Positions 7,039-16,098 are shown, counted from the stretch's first letter. The stretch: DNA of 31,245 nt from UBA8522 sp049287565 (GCA_049287565.1 JBAQGA010000153.1:1-31245); one strand, 5' to 3'. Notes: generated by a model from the letters alone, not told the origin. A program made the numbers and translations.

Positions 7039-9699
7039 CTAGTCTCCGGTCAACTCAAAGGCATATCGGCCGGAGCCGACCTTGATCAAGAAGCCGGATG
7101 GTGCCGTCTCCACGCTCTGGATGCCGGGCGACCCGGCACGGAATCCCTGGGCGTCATAGACGACCCTGCCGCTCTCCCGAATGACCACATTCTCGATATT
7201 GAACTTCGGGATGATGACCTCAGCCTCACTGCCGACCGGGATGACGACTTCGATCCGGACGCTTCGCTCATCACGCGACCAGGACGATGACACCTCCCCT
7301 CGCATGGTCCGCGTCGACCCGGCGGCATAGCGCAGGTCCCTGACCATTTGCGGCGCGATCCGGATCTTTTCAAAACCCACTGACTCCGGCGCCAGGCTAA
7401 TCCCCGCCAGCGCCTTATAAAGCCATGACCCGACGCTCCCGAACATCGGGTGGTTGTGGGAGTTCATCGACGGCCCCTGGCGGAGCTGCCAGAGCTCCCA
7501 GAGGGTGGTGGCCCCGTTTTCGATCATGTATCCCCAGCTCGGATAGGTCGTCTTTATGGCAATGTCGTAGGCCAGGTCGGAAGTTCCGGAATTGGTCAGG
7601 AGCTCCATGATGTACTTGGTGCCGATGATCCCGGTGGTGAGATGGGAGTCGTGCTTGTAGACGATGTCGTTGAAGAGATTCCCCCAGACGGCTCCCCGGT
7701 CCGACTTCGGCACCAGGTCCAGGAAAAGCGGCAGGACGTTGGCGGTCTGCGTTCCGTTGGCGTAGTTCCCTGTTATCGGGTCGAAATATTCTTTATGGAA
7801 TGCCGTCTTGATCGCGGCGGCCAGACTCCCATATGTTTTGGCGTCCGTTTCCTTCCCCAGAATCAAGGCCATGTCGGCTAAAATCTTAACGTCATAGTAG
7901 TAATAGAACGAAGAGACGATGCTTCCCGGCGGCTTCTCCACGGCCACCCAGTCCCCGTAATAGCTGAACTTGACGAGGCCGTTCTCCGCCCGGGAGCGCA
8001 GGAACTCGACGTACTTCTTGACGCCTTCGTAATGGTCCTCCAGGATGCGCCTGTCGCCATAATATTGATAGACATACCAGGCGATCAGCGGATAGGCCGT
8101 GCCCCAGGCCGGATCGGCCGGCCGCGAGCCCCAGATATGCGGCACCGTGTCCGTGATCGTTCCCTTTTCGTCCTGGACGTCGCGGATATCGCGCAGGAAA
8201 TTCGTGTAGAATGCGGCCATGTCGAAGTTATAGATGGCCTCCTCCGCCGTTCCCTGGGCGTCTCCCATCCAGCCCATCCTCTCATCCCGCTGGCAACAAT
8301 CGGTGGGGATGCTGTGGAGGTTCGTTTTCTGTCCCCAGACGATGATCCTCTGCAAGCTGTTGAGGACGGGCTTGGAACAGGCGAAGCTTCCCGCCGGTTC
8401 GACGGCCGTGTGGACGACCCGGCCCCGGATAGAGTTGATGGTGGGGACTCCGGGGTACCCGGTGAGCTCGACGAACCGGAAGCCGTGATAAGTGAAGCGG
8501 GGCTCCCAGACCTCTTCCCCTTCTCCTTTTAGGATGTACACGTCCTCGGCGCGCGCCCCCCGGAGGTTCTCCTGGTTGATCATCCCGTCGTCATAGACCA
8601 GTTCGGCAAAACGCAGCTTGACCGCCGTACCTCGAGCCCCCCGGACCCGCAGCCTGGCCCAGCCGCTGAAATTCTGGCCCATGTCATAGACGGTGACGCC
8701 GGGCTTGGGGTTCGATAGGGTCAAAGGGACAATCGTGTCTACGACCTGGATGGGAGGCATCATCTGGGCGGAGAGAACTCCTTTCGGCCCGGCAACAAGA
8801 GCTGCGGCGACCCATGTCCCGTCGTCATACCCGGGCCGGTCCCAGCCGGGCGTTTCCAGGCGGGCGTCATAGGTTTCGCCGTTGTAAATGCTGTCCTTGA
8901 CAACCGGACCGCCGGCGGCTTTCCAGGAACTATTACTGACCACCTCGATCGTTTCACCCCCCTCGAGCTCGATGTTCACCTGGAGGAGGAGCGCGGTCGA
9001 TTTGTACCACCCTTGGCCGAGCATCGCCGTGACTGCGTTCTTCCCCGGCCGGAGAAGCCCGGTGACATCGTAGGTGATATAGAGCGCCCTCTTGTCATAA
9101 GTCGTCCAAGCGGGATCGAGGACGTTCCGGCCGACCTTGCGCCCGTTTAGACGAAGCTCGCAGTATCCCAGCCCGGAGACATAGGCCCGCGCCCGGACGA
9201 CGTTTTTTCTCAGCTCGAACTCCTTCCGCAACTGATCTTTCCCGCCGATCCATTTTCCCTTCCAGTCGTCTTGGGACATAAGCCCCATATCAAAGCGGGC
9301 CGCCCTGCTGAAGGGGCTCGGCCGAGCGCTCTTGTCCCAGTATCTGACTTTCCAAAAATAGGATCGACCGCTGGCCAACGGTTTCCCCGCATAGACAACC
9401 TGGATAGAATCGGCCGAATCCACCTTTCCGCTCGCCCAATTATCCCCGGCTTCCGCATCTTCCTGAGAAGAGACGATGATCTCGTAAGCCGACTGCCCCT
9501 GTCCTCTTTCGCCGTGCTCAAGGACCCAGGAGAACCTCGGTGCTGGCGTGTCGACTCCCAAGGGATCGACCAGGTACTCGCAGCGCAGACCTGTCGGTGC
9601 CTGAGGCCCCGACATTTCTTCGCCGCCTGAGGCCGGCTTCAGGCCGATGAGCCCAATAAAAGACACAAACAATAAACCTTTCCATAATCTCGATCGCAT
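7039..9699 (-). CDS. Exported alpha-L-rhamnosidase, GH78 family
   Basis: This 886-residue enzyme should release terminal L-rhamnose from glycans or glycosides outside the cytoplasm. ATG 9699 is preferred over the in-frame upstream start at 9726, because GGAGGAGGG lies just upstream and it places the signal peptide (MRSRLWKGLLFVSFIGLIGL) at the N-terminus. Domain order follows GH78: an N-terminal fibronectin-like region ('GLRCEYLVDPLGVDTPAPRF'), a jelly-roll domain ('RAYVSGLGYCELRLNG', 'LDPAWTTYDKRALY'), and the (alpha/alpha)6 catalytic barrel with 'TDCCQRDERMGWMGD' (466-480), which holds the acidic catalytic residues. 'GATTLWELW' later supplies the expected general base Glu. A C-terminal beta-sandwich follows. 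It is divergent from tldD and shares a dyad-containing control region with it. Confidence 0.93.
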   Translation of the reverse strand: MRSRLWKGLLFVSFIGLIGLKPASGGEEMSGPQAPTGLRCEYLVDPLGVDTPAPRFSWVLEHGERGQGQSAYEIIVSSQEDAEAGDNWASGKVDSADSIQVVYAGKPLASGRSYFWKVRYWDKSARPSPFSRAARFDMGLMSQDDWKGKWIGGKDQLRKEFELRKNVVRARAYVSGLGYCELRLNGRKVGRNVLDPAWTTYDKRALYITYDVTGLLRPGKNAVTAMLGQGWYKSTALLLQVNIELEGGETIEVVSNSSWKAAGGPVVKDSIYNGETYDARLETPGWDRPGYDDGTWVAAALVAGPKGVLSAQMMPPIQVVDTIVPLTLSNPKPGVTVYDMGQNFSGWARLRVRGARGTAVKLRFAELVYDDGMINQENLRGARAEDVYILKGEGEEVWEPRFTYHGFRFVELTGYPGVPTINSIRGRVVHTAVEPAGSFACSKPVLNSLQRIIVWGQKTNLHSIPTDCCQRDERMGWMGDAQGTAEEAIYNFDMAAFYTNFLRDIRDVQDEKGTITDTVPHIWGSRPADPAWGTAYPLIAWYVYQYYGDRRILEDHYEGVKKYVEFLRSRAENGLVKFSYYGDWVAVEKPPGSIVSSFYYYYDVKILADMALILGKETDAKTYGSLAAAIKTAFHKEYFDPITGNYANGTQTANVLPLFLDLVPKSDRGAVWGNLFNDIVYKHDSHLTTGIIGTKYIMELLTNSGTSDLAYDIAIKTTYPSWGYMIENGATTLWELWQLRQGPSMNSHNHPMFGSVGSWLYKALAGISLAPESVGFEKIRIAPQMVRDLRYAAGSTRTMRGEVSSSWSRDERSVRIEVVIPVGSEAEVIIPKFNIENVVIRESGRVVYDAQGFRAGSPGIQSVETAPSGFLIKVGSGRYAFELTGD

Positions 9700-9732
9700 C
9701 GATTCCCTCCTCCGATCCATGATCACGGCGCC

Positions 9733-9738
9733 ATTCTA
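9733..9738 (-). promoter_or_regulatory. Candidate -10 box for the GH78 gene
   Basis: TAGAAT is read on the minus strand at 9738-9733. It predicts a start near 9726 and a 27-nt leader holding the GGAGG site. The matching -35 region (TTCCCA or TCCCAC) is poor, so an activator may be needed. The box directly abuts the left half of the dyad at 9739-9775. Confidence 0.35.
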
Positions 9739-9775
9739 TCAAACCGGGGCGGTCCGTGGGAAGCGACCGGTTTGA
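9739..9775. promoter_or_regulatory. Dyad TCAAACCGG/CCGGTTTGA between GH78 and tldD (candidate shared operator)
   Basis: TCAAACCGG at 9739-9747 and its exact reverse complement CCGGTTTGA at 9767-9775 are separated by 19 nt. The left arm touches the -10 box of the GH78 gene; the right arm overlaps the TTGACA -35 box of tldD. The position suits a regulator that controls both divergent genes. A cruciform or RNA hairpin is an alternative. No regulator gene adjoins it. Confidence 0.4.
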
Positions 9776-9799
9776 CAATCATCCGGGAGGACATAGAAT
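9772..9799 (+). promoter_or_regulatory. tldD promoter (TTGACA-N16-TAGAAT), predicted leaderless
   Basis: A perfect -35 box TTGACA (9772-9777), a 16-nt spacer and TAGAAT (9794-9799) precede ATG 9808 by 8 nt, the same geometry as serS. Transcription would begin near 9806. A GGGAGG at 9785-9790 lies inside the spacer and would not be on this mRNA. Confidence 0.65.
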
Positions 9800-9807
9800 A
9801 TGGGCGC

Positions 9808-11238
9808 ATGTTCAGAAACAAAATGATCCCTCTCGAGAACCCTTTCCGGCTGACCGACACCGAACGAAAAAAGATCCTCGAGTTGGCCTTGTCCCGCGGC
9901 GGCGAGTTCGCCGAGATCTTTGCCGAATACCGCCTCTTCAACTTCATCAACATGGAGGAGGAGATCATTAAAGAAACGGCCGAAAGCGTCATCCTCGGAC
10001 TGGGGATACGGGTGATCTCGGGAGAAAAGACCGGATACGGATACACGAACGACCTGTCGTCCGAGAAGATCAAGAAGACGGCCCTGACCGCCGCCTCGAT
10101 CGCGGACTCCGGAAAGACGCTTTCGATCGCTGCATTCCGCCGGACGCCCGGCCACAGGGACCTCTATCCGCTGAGCCGGCCCGCCCATCGGGCTTCTCTC
10201 CAGGACAAGATCGAGCTCGTCCGGCGGGCCTACCTCGCCTGTCAGAGGATCGACCCGAAAATCCAGAAAGTGAAGGTCCTCTTCCAGGACCATGTCCAAT
10301 ACCTATCTGTCGTGAATTCCGAGGACCAGACAGCCGAAGACACGCGACCTCAGGTGAAACTCGTCTGCACGGCCGTCGCCGAGAAAAACAGGCGGAGGGA
10401 ATTCGGTTTTTTTGGAGGGGGCGGCCGCGTCGGCCTGGAGTATTTTGAAGGGGTGCTGACTCCGGAGAAGATCGGCCGGGAAGCGGCCGAGGAGGCTCTG
10501 CGGCTTCTCGAAGCGGTCGAGGCTCCGGCCGGAGAGATGCCCGTCGTCCTGGCCCCCGGTCACGCCGGTGTCCTCGTCCACGAGGCGGTCGGTCACCTGG
10601 CAGAGGCCGATTTCAACCGCAAGCGGACCTCGATTTTCTGGGACAAGCTCGGCCAGAAGGTCGGCTCTTCCTTGCTCACAATCTATGATGATCCGACTCG
10701 ACCATCATTCCGCGGCTCCTACAGCATCGACGACGAAGGCACCCCCCCGGCAAAGACCCTGCTCATCGACCGCGGCGTCGTCCATTCATTTCTCCAGGAC
10801 AGACTCTCGGCCCGGCTGATGGGCCGGGAGCTCACCGGGCACGGCCGACGACAGGACTATACCTGTATCCCGATCCCCCGCATGTCCAACACCTACGTCG
10901 ACCGGGGTCAGGACGACCCGGAGGAGATCCTCAAGTCCGTCACAAAGGGTATCTACGCAGAAAGGTTCGAAGGCGGGCAGGTGGAAGACTCTGGCAAGTT
11001 CACGTTCTCGATCAGCGCCGGGTATCTCATCGAGGGAGGACGCCTGACCGCCCCCATCAAGCAGGCCACCCTCATCGGCACGAACATCGACATCCTCCAG
11101 AAGATCGAAATGGTCGGCGCCGACCTTGAGTTCGGGCTCCAGACAGGAACCTGCAGCAAGGAGGGCCAGGAGGTGCCTGTGACGGACGGTTGCCCGACGA
11201 TCAAGATCTCGAGGATGACCGTGGGAGGCCGGCGATGA
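9808..11238 (+). CDS. tldD: TldD-family zinc metalloprotease
   Basis: This 476-residue cytoplasmic protein is the catalytic partner of the TldD/TldE heterodimer, which cleaves unfolded or modified peptides (known from microcin B17 maturation and CcdA decay). The zinc motif HExxxH is 'HEAVGH' at 258-263, and the third ligand Cys is in 'GTCSKEGQ' near 449, as in other TldD proteins. 'LGIRVISGEKTGYGYTND' (65-82) is the typical N-terminal domain signature. The frame extends upstream only to a TTG at 9772, which lies within the promoter. ATG 9808 fits leaderless initiation; ATG 9823 is an alternative. Its stop overlaps the start of tldE, so the two are translationally coupled. Confidence 0.92.
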   Translation: MFRNKMIPLENPFRLTDTERKKILELALSRGGEFAEIFAEYRLFNFINMEEEIIKETAESVILGLGIRVISGEKTGYGYTNDLSSEKIKKTALTAASIADSGKTLSIAAFRRTPGHRDLYPLSRPAHRASLQDKIELVRRAYLACQRIDPKIQKVKVLFQDHVQYLSVVNSEDQTAEDTRPQVKLVCTAVAEKNRRREFGFFGGGGRVGLEYFEGVLTPEKIGREAAEEALRLLEAVEAPAGEMPVVLAPGHAGVLVHEAVGHLAEADFNRKRTSIFWDKLGQKVGSSLLTIYDDPTRPSFRGSYSIDDEGTPPAKTLLIDRGVVHSFLQDRLSARLMGRELTGHGRRQDYTCIPIPRMSNTYVDRGQDDPEEILKSVTKGIYAERFEGGQVEDSGKFTFSISAGYLIEGGRLTAPIKQATLIGTNIDILQKIEMVGADLEFGLQTGTCSKEGQEVPVTDGCPTIKISRMTVGGRR

Positions 11239-12581
11239 AAGAGAAGGTCCGAGACAACTCGCTCTTGGGAATGGCCGAGCGCTTCGTCGCTTATGGCAAG
11301 ACCTGCGGAGCGGACGAGGTCGAGATCACCCTGGTCGATGGCCGCGAGTTCAGCGTGGATGTCCGCTTGGGGGAGGTCGAAAACCTTGTCGAAGCCGGAT
11401 CCCTCTACCTCAGCTTCCGGGTCGTCAAGGATCAGAGGACGGCCTACGCCAATTCCTCCGACCTCGCTGAAGAGACCGTCCGCCGGCTCGTCCGGAATGC
11501 CGTCGTCCGGGCCGGTCTGGCCAGCCGGGATGAACATGCCGGCCTTCCTGCTCCGGCTTCTGAGGAGATCGATATTCCCTCCCTGCGTCTTTTCGATCCC
11601 GAGGTCTCGCGGCTTGACCCCTCTCAAAAGATCCGGCTCGCCCTGGAGACAGAACGGATCGCCCTCGAGGACAGCCGGATCACCAACTCCCATGGGGCCA
11701 GCTTCATCACTAGCGAGGTCACGACCATCCTGGCCAACTCGCATGGATTTCTCGGTTCCTATGACCAGACCTTCTGCAGCCTGAGCGTCGGCCTCCAGGC
11801 GGGAGGAACAGACGACAAGGTCGAGGACCACTGGGCCTCGGTGAAACGGCGCTTCCGGGACCTGGAGACGCCCGAGAGCGTGGCCAAGAAGGCCGTCGAA
11901 AGAACGGTCCGGCAGCTCAACCCGCGGAAGATCCGAACCCAGACTGTCCCTGTCATCTTCGAGCCCGTGATGACGAATTGGCTCCTGGGCTTTTTATTCG
12001 CCTGCGTTTCTGGTGTCGCCGTCTACCAGAAGGCCACCTTTCTGGCCGAAAGACGGGTGACCCGGATCGGCGGCGGGAACATCACCGTCGTCGATGACGG
12101 CTTGATGCCCGGGAGGCTCGGGTCGCGGCCTTTCGACAGCGAAGGTGTCCCCTGCCGCAGGACCACTGTGGTCGAAAACGGGGTCCTCCGCCATTTCATC
12201 ACCAACAGCTACGCCGGCCGCAAATTGGGACTTCCCTCGACGGGCAACGCCGACGGAACCGGAGTCAGCCCGAACAACTTCTTTCTCCTCCCCGGCACGG
12301 CGACACCGCAGGAAATCATAGCCTCAACAGAAAAAGGACTCCTTCTCACCCGGACCATCGGGCACGGCCTCAATCCGGTCACCGGCGATCTCTCGAGAGG
12401 CGCCTTCGGGTTATGGGTAGAGGCTGGTCAGATCGCCTATCCTGTCTCCGAGGTGACCATCGCCGGTAACCTGGAACAGATCTTAAAGCGAGTCGAGGTG
12501 GTCGGAAACGATCTTGATTTCCGCGCTCCGGTCTGCGGTCCAACGATCAAAGTCGGTGAACTAACCGTGGCCGGCGAGTAG
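11235..12581 (+). CDS. pmbA: TldE/PmbA-family protein, partner of TldD
   Basis: This 448-residue protein of the same superfamily as TldD lacks the HExxxH zinc motif, as expected for the non-catalytic TldE/PmbA half of the heterodimer. Family features include 'GADEVEITLVDGREFSVDVRLGEVENLVEAG' in the N-terminal domain (written here in part), 'FEPVMTNWLLGF', 'PFDSEGVPCRRTTVVENG' and 'GTGVSPNNFFLLPG'. ATG 11235 overlaps the tldD stop (ATGA) and has GGGAGG 7 nt upstream; the in-frame ATG at 11190 is inside tldD and is rejected. It ends 2 nt from the convergent nitroreductase gene. Confidence 0.92.
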   Translation: MKEKVRDNSLLGMAERFVAYGKTCGADEVEITLVDGREFSVDVRLGEVENLVEAGSLYLSFRVVKDQRTAYANSSDLAEETVRRLVRNAVVRAGLASRDEHAGLPAPASEEIDIPSLRLFDPEVSRLDPSQKIRLALETERIALEDSRITNSHGASFITSEVTTILANSHGFLGSYDQTFCSLSVGLQAGGTDDKVEDHWASVKRRFRDLETPESVAKKAVERTVRQLNPRKIRTQTVPVIFEPVMTNWLLGFLFACVSGVAVYQKATFLAERRVTRIGGGNITVVDDGLMPGRLGSRPFDSEGVPCRRTTVVENGVLRHFITNSYAGRKLGLPSTGNADGTGVSPNNFFLLPGTATPQEIIASTEKGLLLTRTIGHGLNPVTGDLSRGAFGLWVEAGQIAYPVSEVTIAGNLEQILKRVEVVGNDLDFRAPVCGPTIKVGELTVAGE

Positions 12582-12583
12582 TC

Positions 12584-13162
12584 TCAGCCGAAGCGGTTGA
12601 AACGGCAGACCGAGCGGAGAGGTCTCTTGGGGACGTGGAGCACTCCTTCCGCATCCTGCCAGTATTTAAAAGAATCCGTCATCTCTTCCGCCACCGGGCT
12701 CTCGGCAGGATAGCCCAGCGCAAGAACACAGTCGACCCGGTAGCTTGCAGGGACACCGAGGATAGCGGCGATCTTTTCCCGGTCGATGGAGAGCAACCAG
12801 CAGCTTCCCAGCCCCGCCCCCCGAGCGGCCAGGATCATGTTTTCCATGGCCGCCCCGACATCATATTCGAAGCTCTTATCCCGAATGCCGAGATTGATGA
12901 GCGTGACGATATAAGCCATCGGCTCCTGGCCCGGCCGGGGATTTCCCCGGGGGGCGATATAGGCCGCCCAGCGCAGACAGGGAAAAACCTGCCGGCGAAC
13001 CGTCTCGTCATCGACCACTGCGAACTCGAGGGGCTGGAGGTTCGCGGCCGAGGGAGCCAGACGGCCGGCGTCCACGACACCCTCGAGGACCGAGCGGTCT
13101 ACGGGCAGCCGTTTGAACTGACGAACCGTCCTCCGAGACAGGATTATATCGCGAACGCTCAC
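12584..13162 (-). CDS. Nitroreductase-family flavoprotein
   Basis: This 192-residue FMN-dependent oxidoreductase belongs to the nitroreductase superfamily. 'SRRTVRQFKRLPV' (9-21) and 'RLAPSAANLQPLEF' (34-47) are the phosphate/flavin-binding segments, and 'GAGLGSCWLLSIDREKI' (near 116-132) is the typical later motif. The start is GTG 13162, with only a weak AGGGA site upstream. It follows the MFS gene by 27 nt on the same strand, so it is probably the last gene of the kdgK operon. The physiological substrate is unknown; the family reduces nitro compounds, quinones or enones and also includes dehalogenases. There is no link to KDG metabolism other than position. Confidence 0.85.
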   Translation of the reverse strand: MSVRDIILSRRTVRQFKRLPVDRSVLEGVVDAGRLAPSAANLQPLEFAVVDDETVRRQVFPCLRWAAYIAPRGNPRPGQEPMAYIVTLINLGIRDKSFEYDVGAAMENMILAARGAGLGSCWLLSIDREKIAAILGVPASYRVDCVLALGYPAESPVAEEMTDSFKYWQDAEGVLHVPKRPLRSVCRFNRFG

Positions 13163-13189
13163 CTGTTCATCCCTGGGCCAGGACAGCTT

Positions 13190-14413
13190 TCAGTTTCGCC
13201 ATTCCGGGATTCTATCATTCTCCAGGGCACTTGGCAATCCGTACGTCGGCGTCGGCGAAGCAGGGGCTTTGACAGCGAAGAGCACCGAAAAAACAAAGAA
13301 AATGCCTCCGGCGATAACATACATCGTCCGGTAGCCGGCGAGATCGGATATCCAGCCGAAGAATGGAGCTCCCACGCCCATACCGATATCGAACAATGAC
13401 AGGTAAAGGCTGAGAGCCAGGCCTTTGTTCTCGCGACCCAGGATATCGATGATATAGGCGCTCAGCGCCGGAAAGATCAGGCCCTGCCCGAATCCGCCGA
13501 TGAAACCCGCCAACATGAACATCGCCTGGCTCTGAACGGACGAAATCAGGAGACAATTCAAGCTGATGATGCAGGTGGCTGGGAAGAGGACCCGCTTCCG
13601 GCCATAGCGGTCGGAGATATCGCCGATCCAGAGCCGGGTGAGGATAGCCGCGGCGGAAAAGCTGAAAAAAAACGGTCCCACCCGGTCAACCGGTATCGAC
13701 CTACCAAAAAGGGCGATGAAATAGACGACGGCGCCGCGCACCGCGCCATGACAGACCGGGAGAGCGGCAATCAAAGCAATCGTCAGAATGGAAAAACGCT
13801 TCCTCAAGTCGGTAGGCCCTTTTCTCTTCGGGGAAATAATCCGCGGCGCTTCGCGGGTGGCCAGGATGCAGACGAACGCCGCCGCCAGAAAAGCCGAACT
13901 CGCCAGAAACAGACCTGGAAAACCGAATCGACTCAAAGTCTCTTCGGCCAGAACGGGTCCGAGCGCGCTGGCGACGAGACCGGCCACGCCGATGATTCCC
14001 ATGGAGTGAGCGAGCTTTTCGACCGGCGCCAGGTCGGAGCAGATGGTGATGGTGGCCGTCATGCTGATCCCCCAGCCGAGCCCGGTCAGCCCCCTCAAGG
14101 CCAGGGGTAAAATCCCGGCGTCGCGGACGAGATGGAAGAGCGGCACGATGATGATCAGCAGACCGATGCCGGAGAGGGAAACCTCCTTCCTCCCCCGGAC
14201 ATCGATCAGCCGGCCGAAAAAAGGACGGATGAAGATGGCCGTCAGGCTGTGAACGCCCATGATCAGTCCGACTCGAGTCTCCGAAGTATGGAACTGCTTG
14301 AAGAAAAGGGGATAGAGGAAGAACAGGCTGATGCTCATAAAGAGAAGGAAATAGCCGAGCAAGGCCAGGATGAAATCCCTGTTCCAGAAGGTCTTGTGCT
14401 CTTCGACAGTCAA
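13190..14413 (-). CDS. Major facilitator superfamily transporter
   Basis: This 407-residue protein has about 12 hydrophobic segments and two copies of the MFS motif A loop: 'GRLIDVRGRK' near 67-76 and 'GDISDRYGRKR' in the second half. The open frame begins upstream at 14515, but that part is antisense-like sequence inside eda. I place the start at TTG 14413, which overlaps the eda stop (TTGA) and gives MTVEEHKTFWNRDF before the first helix. That start is inferred, as no strong ribosome-binding site is visible. Lying in the kdgK-eda operon, it may import KDG or a uronate, or export a product; the substrate cannot be read from sequence. Confidence 0.82.
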   Translation of the reverse strand: MTVEEHKTFWNRDFILALLGYFLLFMSISLFFLYPLFFKQFHTSETRVGLIMGVHSLTAIFIRPFFGRLIDVRGRKEVSLSGIGLLIIIVPLFHLVRDAGILPLALRGLTGLGWGISMTATITICSDLAPVEKLAHSMGIIGVAGLVASALGPVLAEETLSRFGFPGLFLASSAFLAAAFVCILATREAPRIISPKRKGPTDLRKRFSILTIALIAALPVCHGAVRGAVVYFIALFGRSIPVDRVGPFFFSFSAAAILTRLWIGDISDRYGRKRVLFPATCIISLNCLLISSVQSQAMFMLAGFIGGFGQGLIFPALSAYIIDILGRENKGLALSLYLSLFDIGMGVGAPFFGWISDLAGYRTMYVIAGGIFFVFSVLFAVKAPASPTPTYGLPSALENDRIPEWRN

Positions 14414-15042
14414 GGCAGCGATTCTACCAGAGTCTTGGTCTTTTCGGTCAGCCCATTCCAGTCCTCGGCGGCGATGGCCTCCTTGTCCAGGAGGGCCGTC
14501 CCGATGGCCACGCAACAGGCCCCGCTGCGGATGAACTCTCGGGCGTTCTCGATGTTCACTCCTCCGGTGGGCATCAGCCGGACTTGAGGGAGCGGACCCC
14601 GGAGGTCCCGGAAATACTTCGGCCCGACCGAGGTCGCGGGAAAAACCTTGACCACGTCCGCTCCTTTTTCCCAGGCCGCCAGGATCTCGTTCGGCGTGAA
14701 GGCACCGGGAGCCACGAAGGTGTCGTTCCGTTTGCAGATCGTGATCATCTCGGTGTTCGTGACCGGCGAGACGACAAAATCGGCGCCCGCCCGGATGACC
14801 CGTTCGGCCGTCTGGGCGTCCAAGACCGTTCCCGCTCCGATGAGGGTTCCGGCGCGCTTCGCAGCGGCCATTTCGGCGATGATCTCGAGGGCGGACGGCG
14901 TCGTCATGGTGATCTCGATGGCTCGAACGCCTCCTTTCTTGATCGCTTCGACGACCTTAGCCAACTTCCCGGTGTCCGACATCCTGATGACAGCGATGAC
15001 CTTCGTCGCCAGGATGATATCGAGAACTTCCTTGACTCTCAT
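14410..15042 (-). CDS. eda: 2-keto-3-deoxy-6-phosphogluconate (KDPG/KHG) aldolase
   Basis: This 210-residue class I aldolase cleaves KDPG to pyruvate and glyceraldehyde-3-phosphate. The Schiff-base lysine is Lys132 in 'DVVKVFPA', and the catalytic Glu is Glu43 in 'RAIEITMTTP'. 'GAGTVLDAQTAERVIRAGA' and 'LMPTGGVNIEN' (phosphate site) complete the TIM-barrel signature, and the length is normal. ATG 15042 has GGAG at good spacing. It follows kdgK by 27 nt and overlaps the MFS start by 3 nt. Together with KdgK it forms the lower Entner-Doudoroff/uronate branch. Confidence 0.95.
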   Translation of the reverse strand: MRVKEVLDIILATKVIAVIRMSDTGKLAKVVEAIKKGGVRAIEITMTTPSALEIIAEMAAAKRAGTLIGAGTVLDAQTAERVIRAGADFVVSPVTNTEMITICKRNDTFVAPGAFTPNEILAAWEKGADVVKVFPATSVGPKYFRDLRGPLPQVRLMPTGGVNIENAREFIRSGACCVAIGTALLDKEAIAAEDWNGLTEKTKTLVESLP

Positions 15043-15069
15043 GGCTTCTCCTCTGACCGTGAGGCTTGC

Positions 15070-16098
15070 TTATCTCTGGATACGGCCTGATTTTTCACCG
15101 TGCATCAGGGCAAGGACATCTCTCTCCGTGAAGAGGCTGAAATCGCCCGGGAGCGAATGCTTCAGACAGGAAGCAGCGACGGCGAAGGCCAGCGCCTTTT
15201 CCTCGTCCCCGAACAAATGCAGCCCGTGGATCAGCCCGGCCGCAAAGGCATCGCCGCTGCCGATCCGGTCGATGATATCGGTGATGGCGTAGCGTGGCCC
15301 CTGATAGAGCTTCTCCTTGCTCCTGAGGACGGCCGACCAGATATTGTGATCGGCGCTCCGGCTTTCCCGCAGGGTGATGGCCGCGAGTCGGAGGTTGGGA
15401 AACCGGTCCAGGACAGCGGCGGTCAGCTTCGCATAGGCGGCCGATGGCAGCGACCCGGATCCGACGTCGGCTTCGACCGCCATTCCCAGCGACTTTTGGC
15501 AGTCTTCCTCGTTGCCGATGGCCACATCGACGAAGGGGACGATCTCAGCCATCACCTCAGGGGCCGTCTTGCCATAATTCCAGAGCTTGGCCCGGAAGTT
15601 GAGGTCCAGCGACACCGTGATCCCCTTTTCTCCGGCCTTCCGAACCGCCTGAACGGTTAGCTCGGCCGCCGCCGCACTGAGAGCCGGAGTGATGCCCGTC
15701 GTATGGAACCAGTCGACGTCTGCCAGGGCGGCGTCCCAGTCGATATCGCCGACGGCGACCTCGGCCATGCCAGAGTGCTCCCGATCGTAGATGATCCTGC
15801 CGGCCCTCTGGTTGGAACCGCTCTCGGCATAATAAGTTCCCAGTCTTTTTCCCCGCCTGAGGATGTAGTCGGTCTCGACACCCCATTTGCGGAGCTCGGC
15901 CACGGCGGCATCGCCGATCTCGTTGGCCGGACAGACCGAGATGTAGCGGACGCGGTGCCCGAAAACGGCCAGGGATACGGCCACATTGGCCTCTCCTCCC
16001 CCGAAGCGGGCCGCGAGCGCCGGGGACTGAAAGAGCTTTTCGTATCCCGGCGGAGAAAGACGGAGCATGATCTCTCCAAATGTGGCGATCGTCTTCAT
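15070..16098 (-). CDS. kdgK: 2-keto-3-deoxygluconate kinase (PfkB family)
   Basis: This 342-residue sugar kinase should phosphorylate KDG to KDPG, the substrate of the next gene product. 'FGEIMLRLSPPG' at the N-terminus and 'GGGEANVAVSLAVFG' are the substrate-binding signatures of KDG kinases. 'DRIGSGDAFAAGLIHGL' carries the PfkB anion hole and catalytic Asp (GSGD near 280-283). I use ATG 16098, preceded by GGGTGAG, rather than the upstream in-frame TTG at 16116. It is the first gene of the operon kdgK-eda-MFS-nitroreductase. No uronate isomerase, dehydratase or pectinase lies in the window, so the source of KDG is unknown. Confidence 0.92.
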   Translation of the reverse strand: MKTIATFGEIMLRLSPPGYEKLFQSPALAARFGGGEANVAVSLAVFGHRVRYISVCPANEIGDAAVAELRKWGVETDYILRRGKRLGTYYAESGSNQRAGRIIYDREHSGMAEVAVGDIDWDAALADVDWFHTTGITPALSAAAAELTVQAVRKAGEKGITVSLDLNFRAKLWNYGKTAPEVMAEIVPFVDVAIGNEEDCQKSLGMAVEADVGSGSLPSAAYAKLTAAVLDRFPNLRLAAITLRESRSADHNIWSAVLRSKEKLYQGPRYAITDIIDRIGSGDAFAAGLIHGLHLFGDEEKALAFAVAASCLKHSLPGDFSLFTERDVLALMHGEKSGRIQR

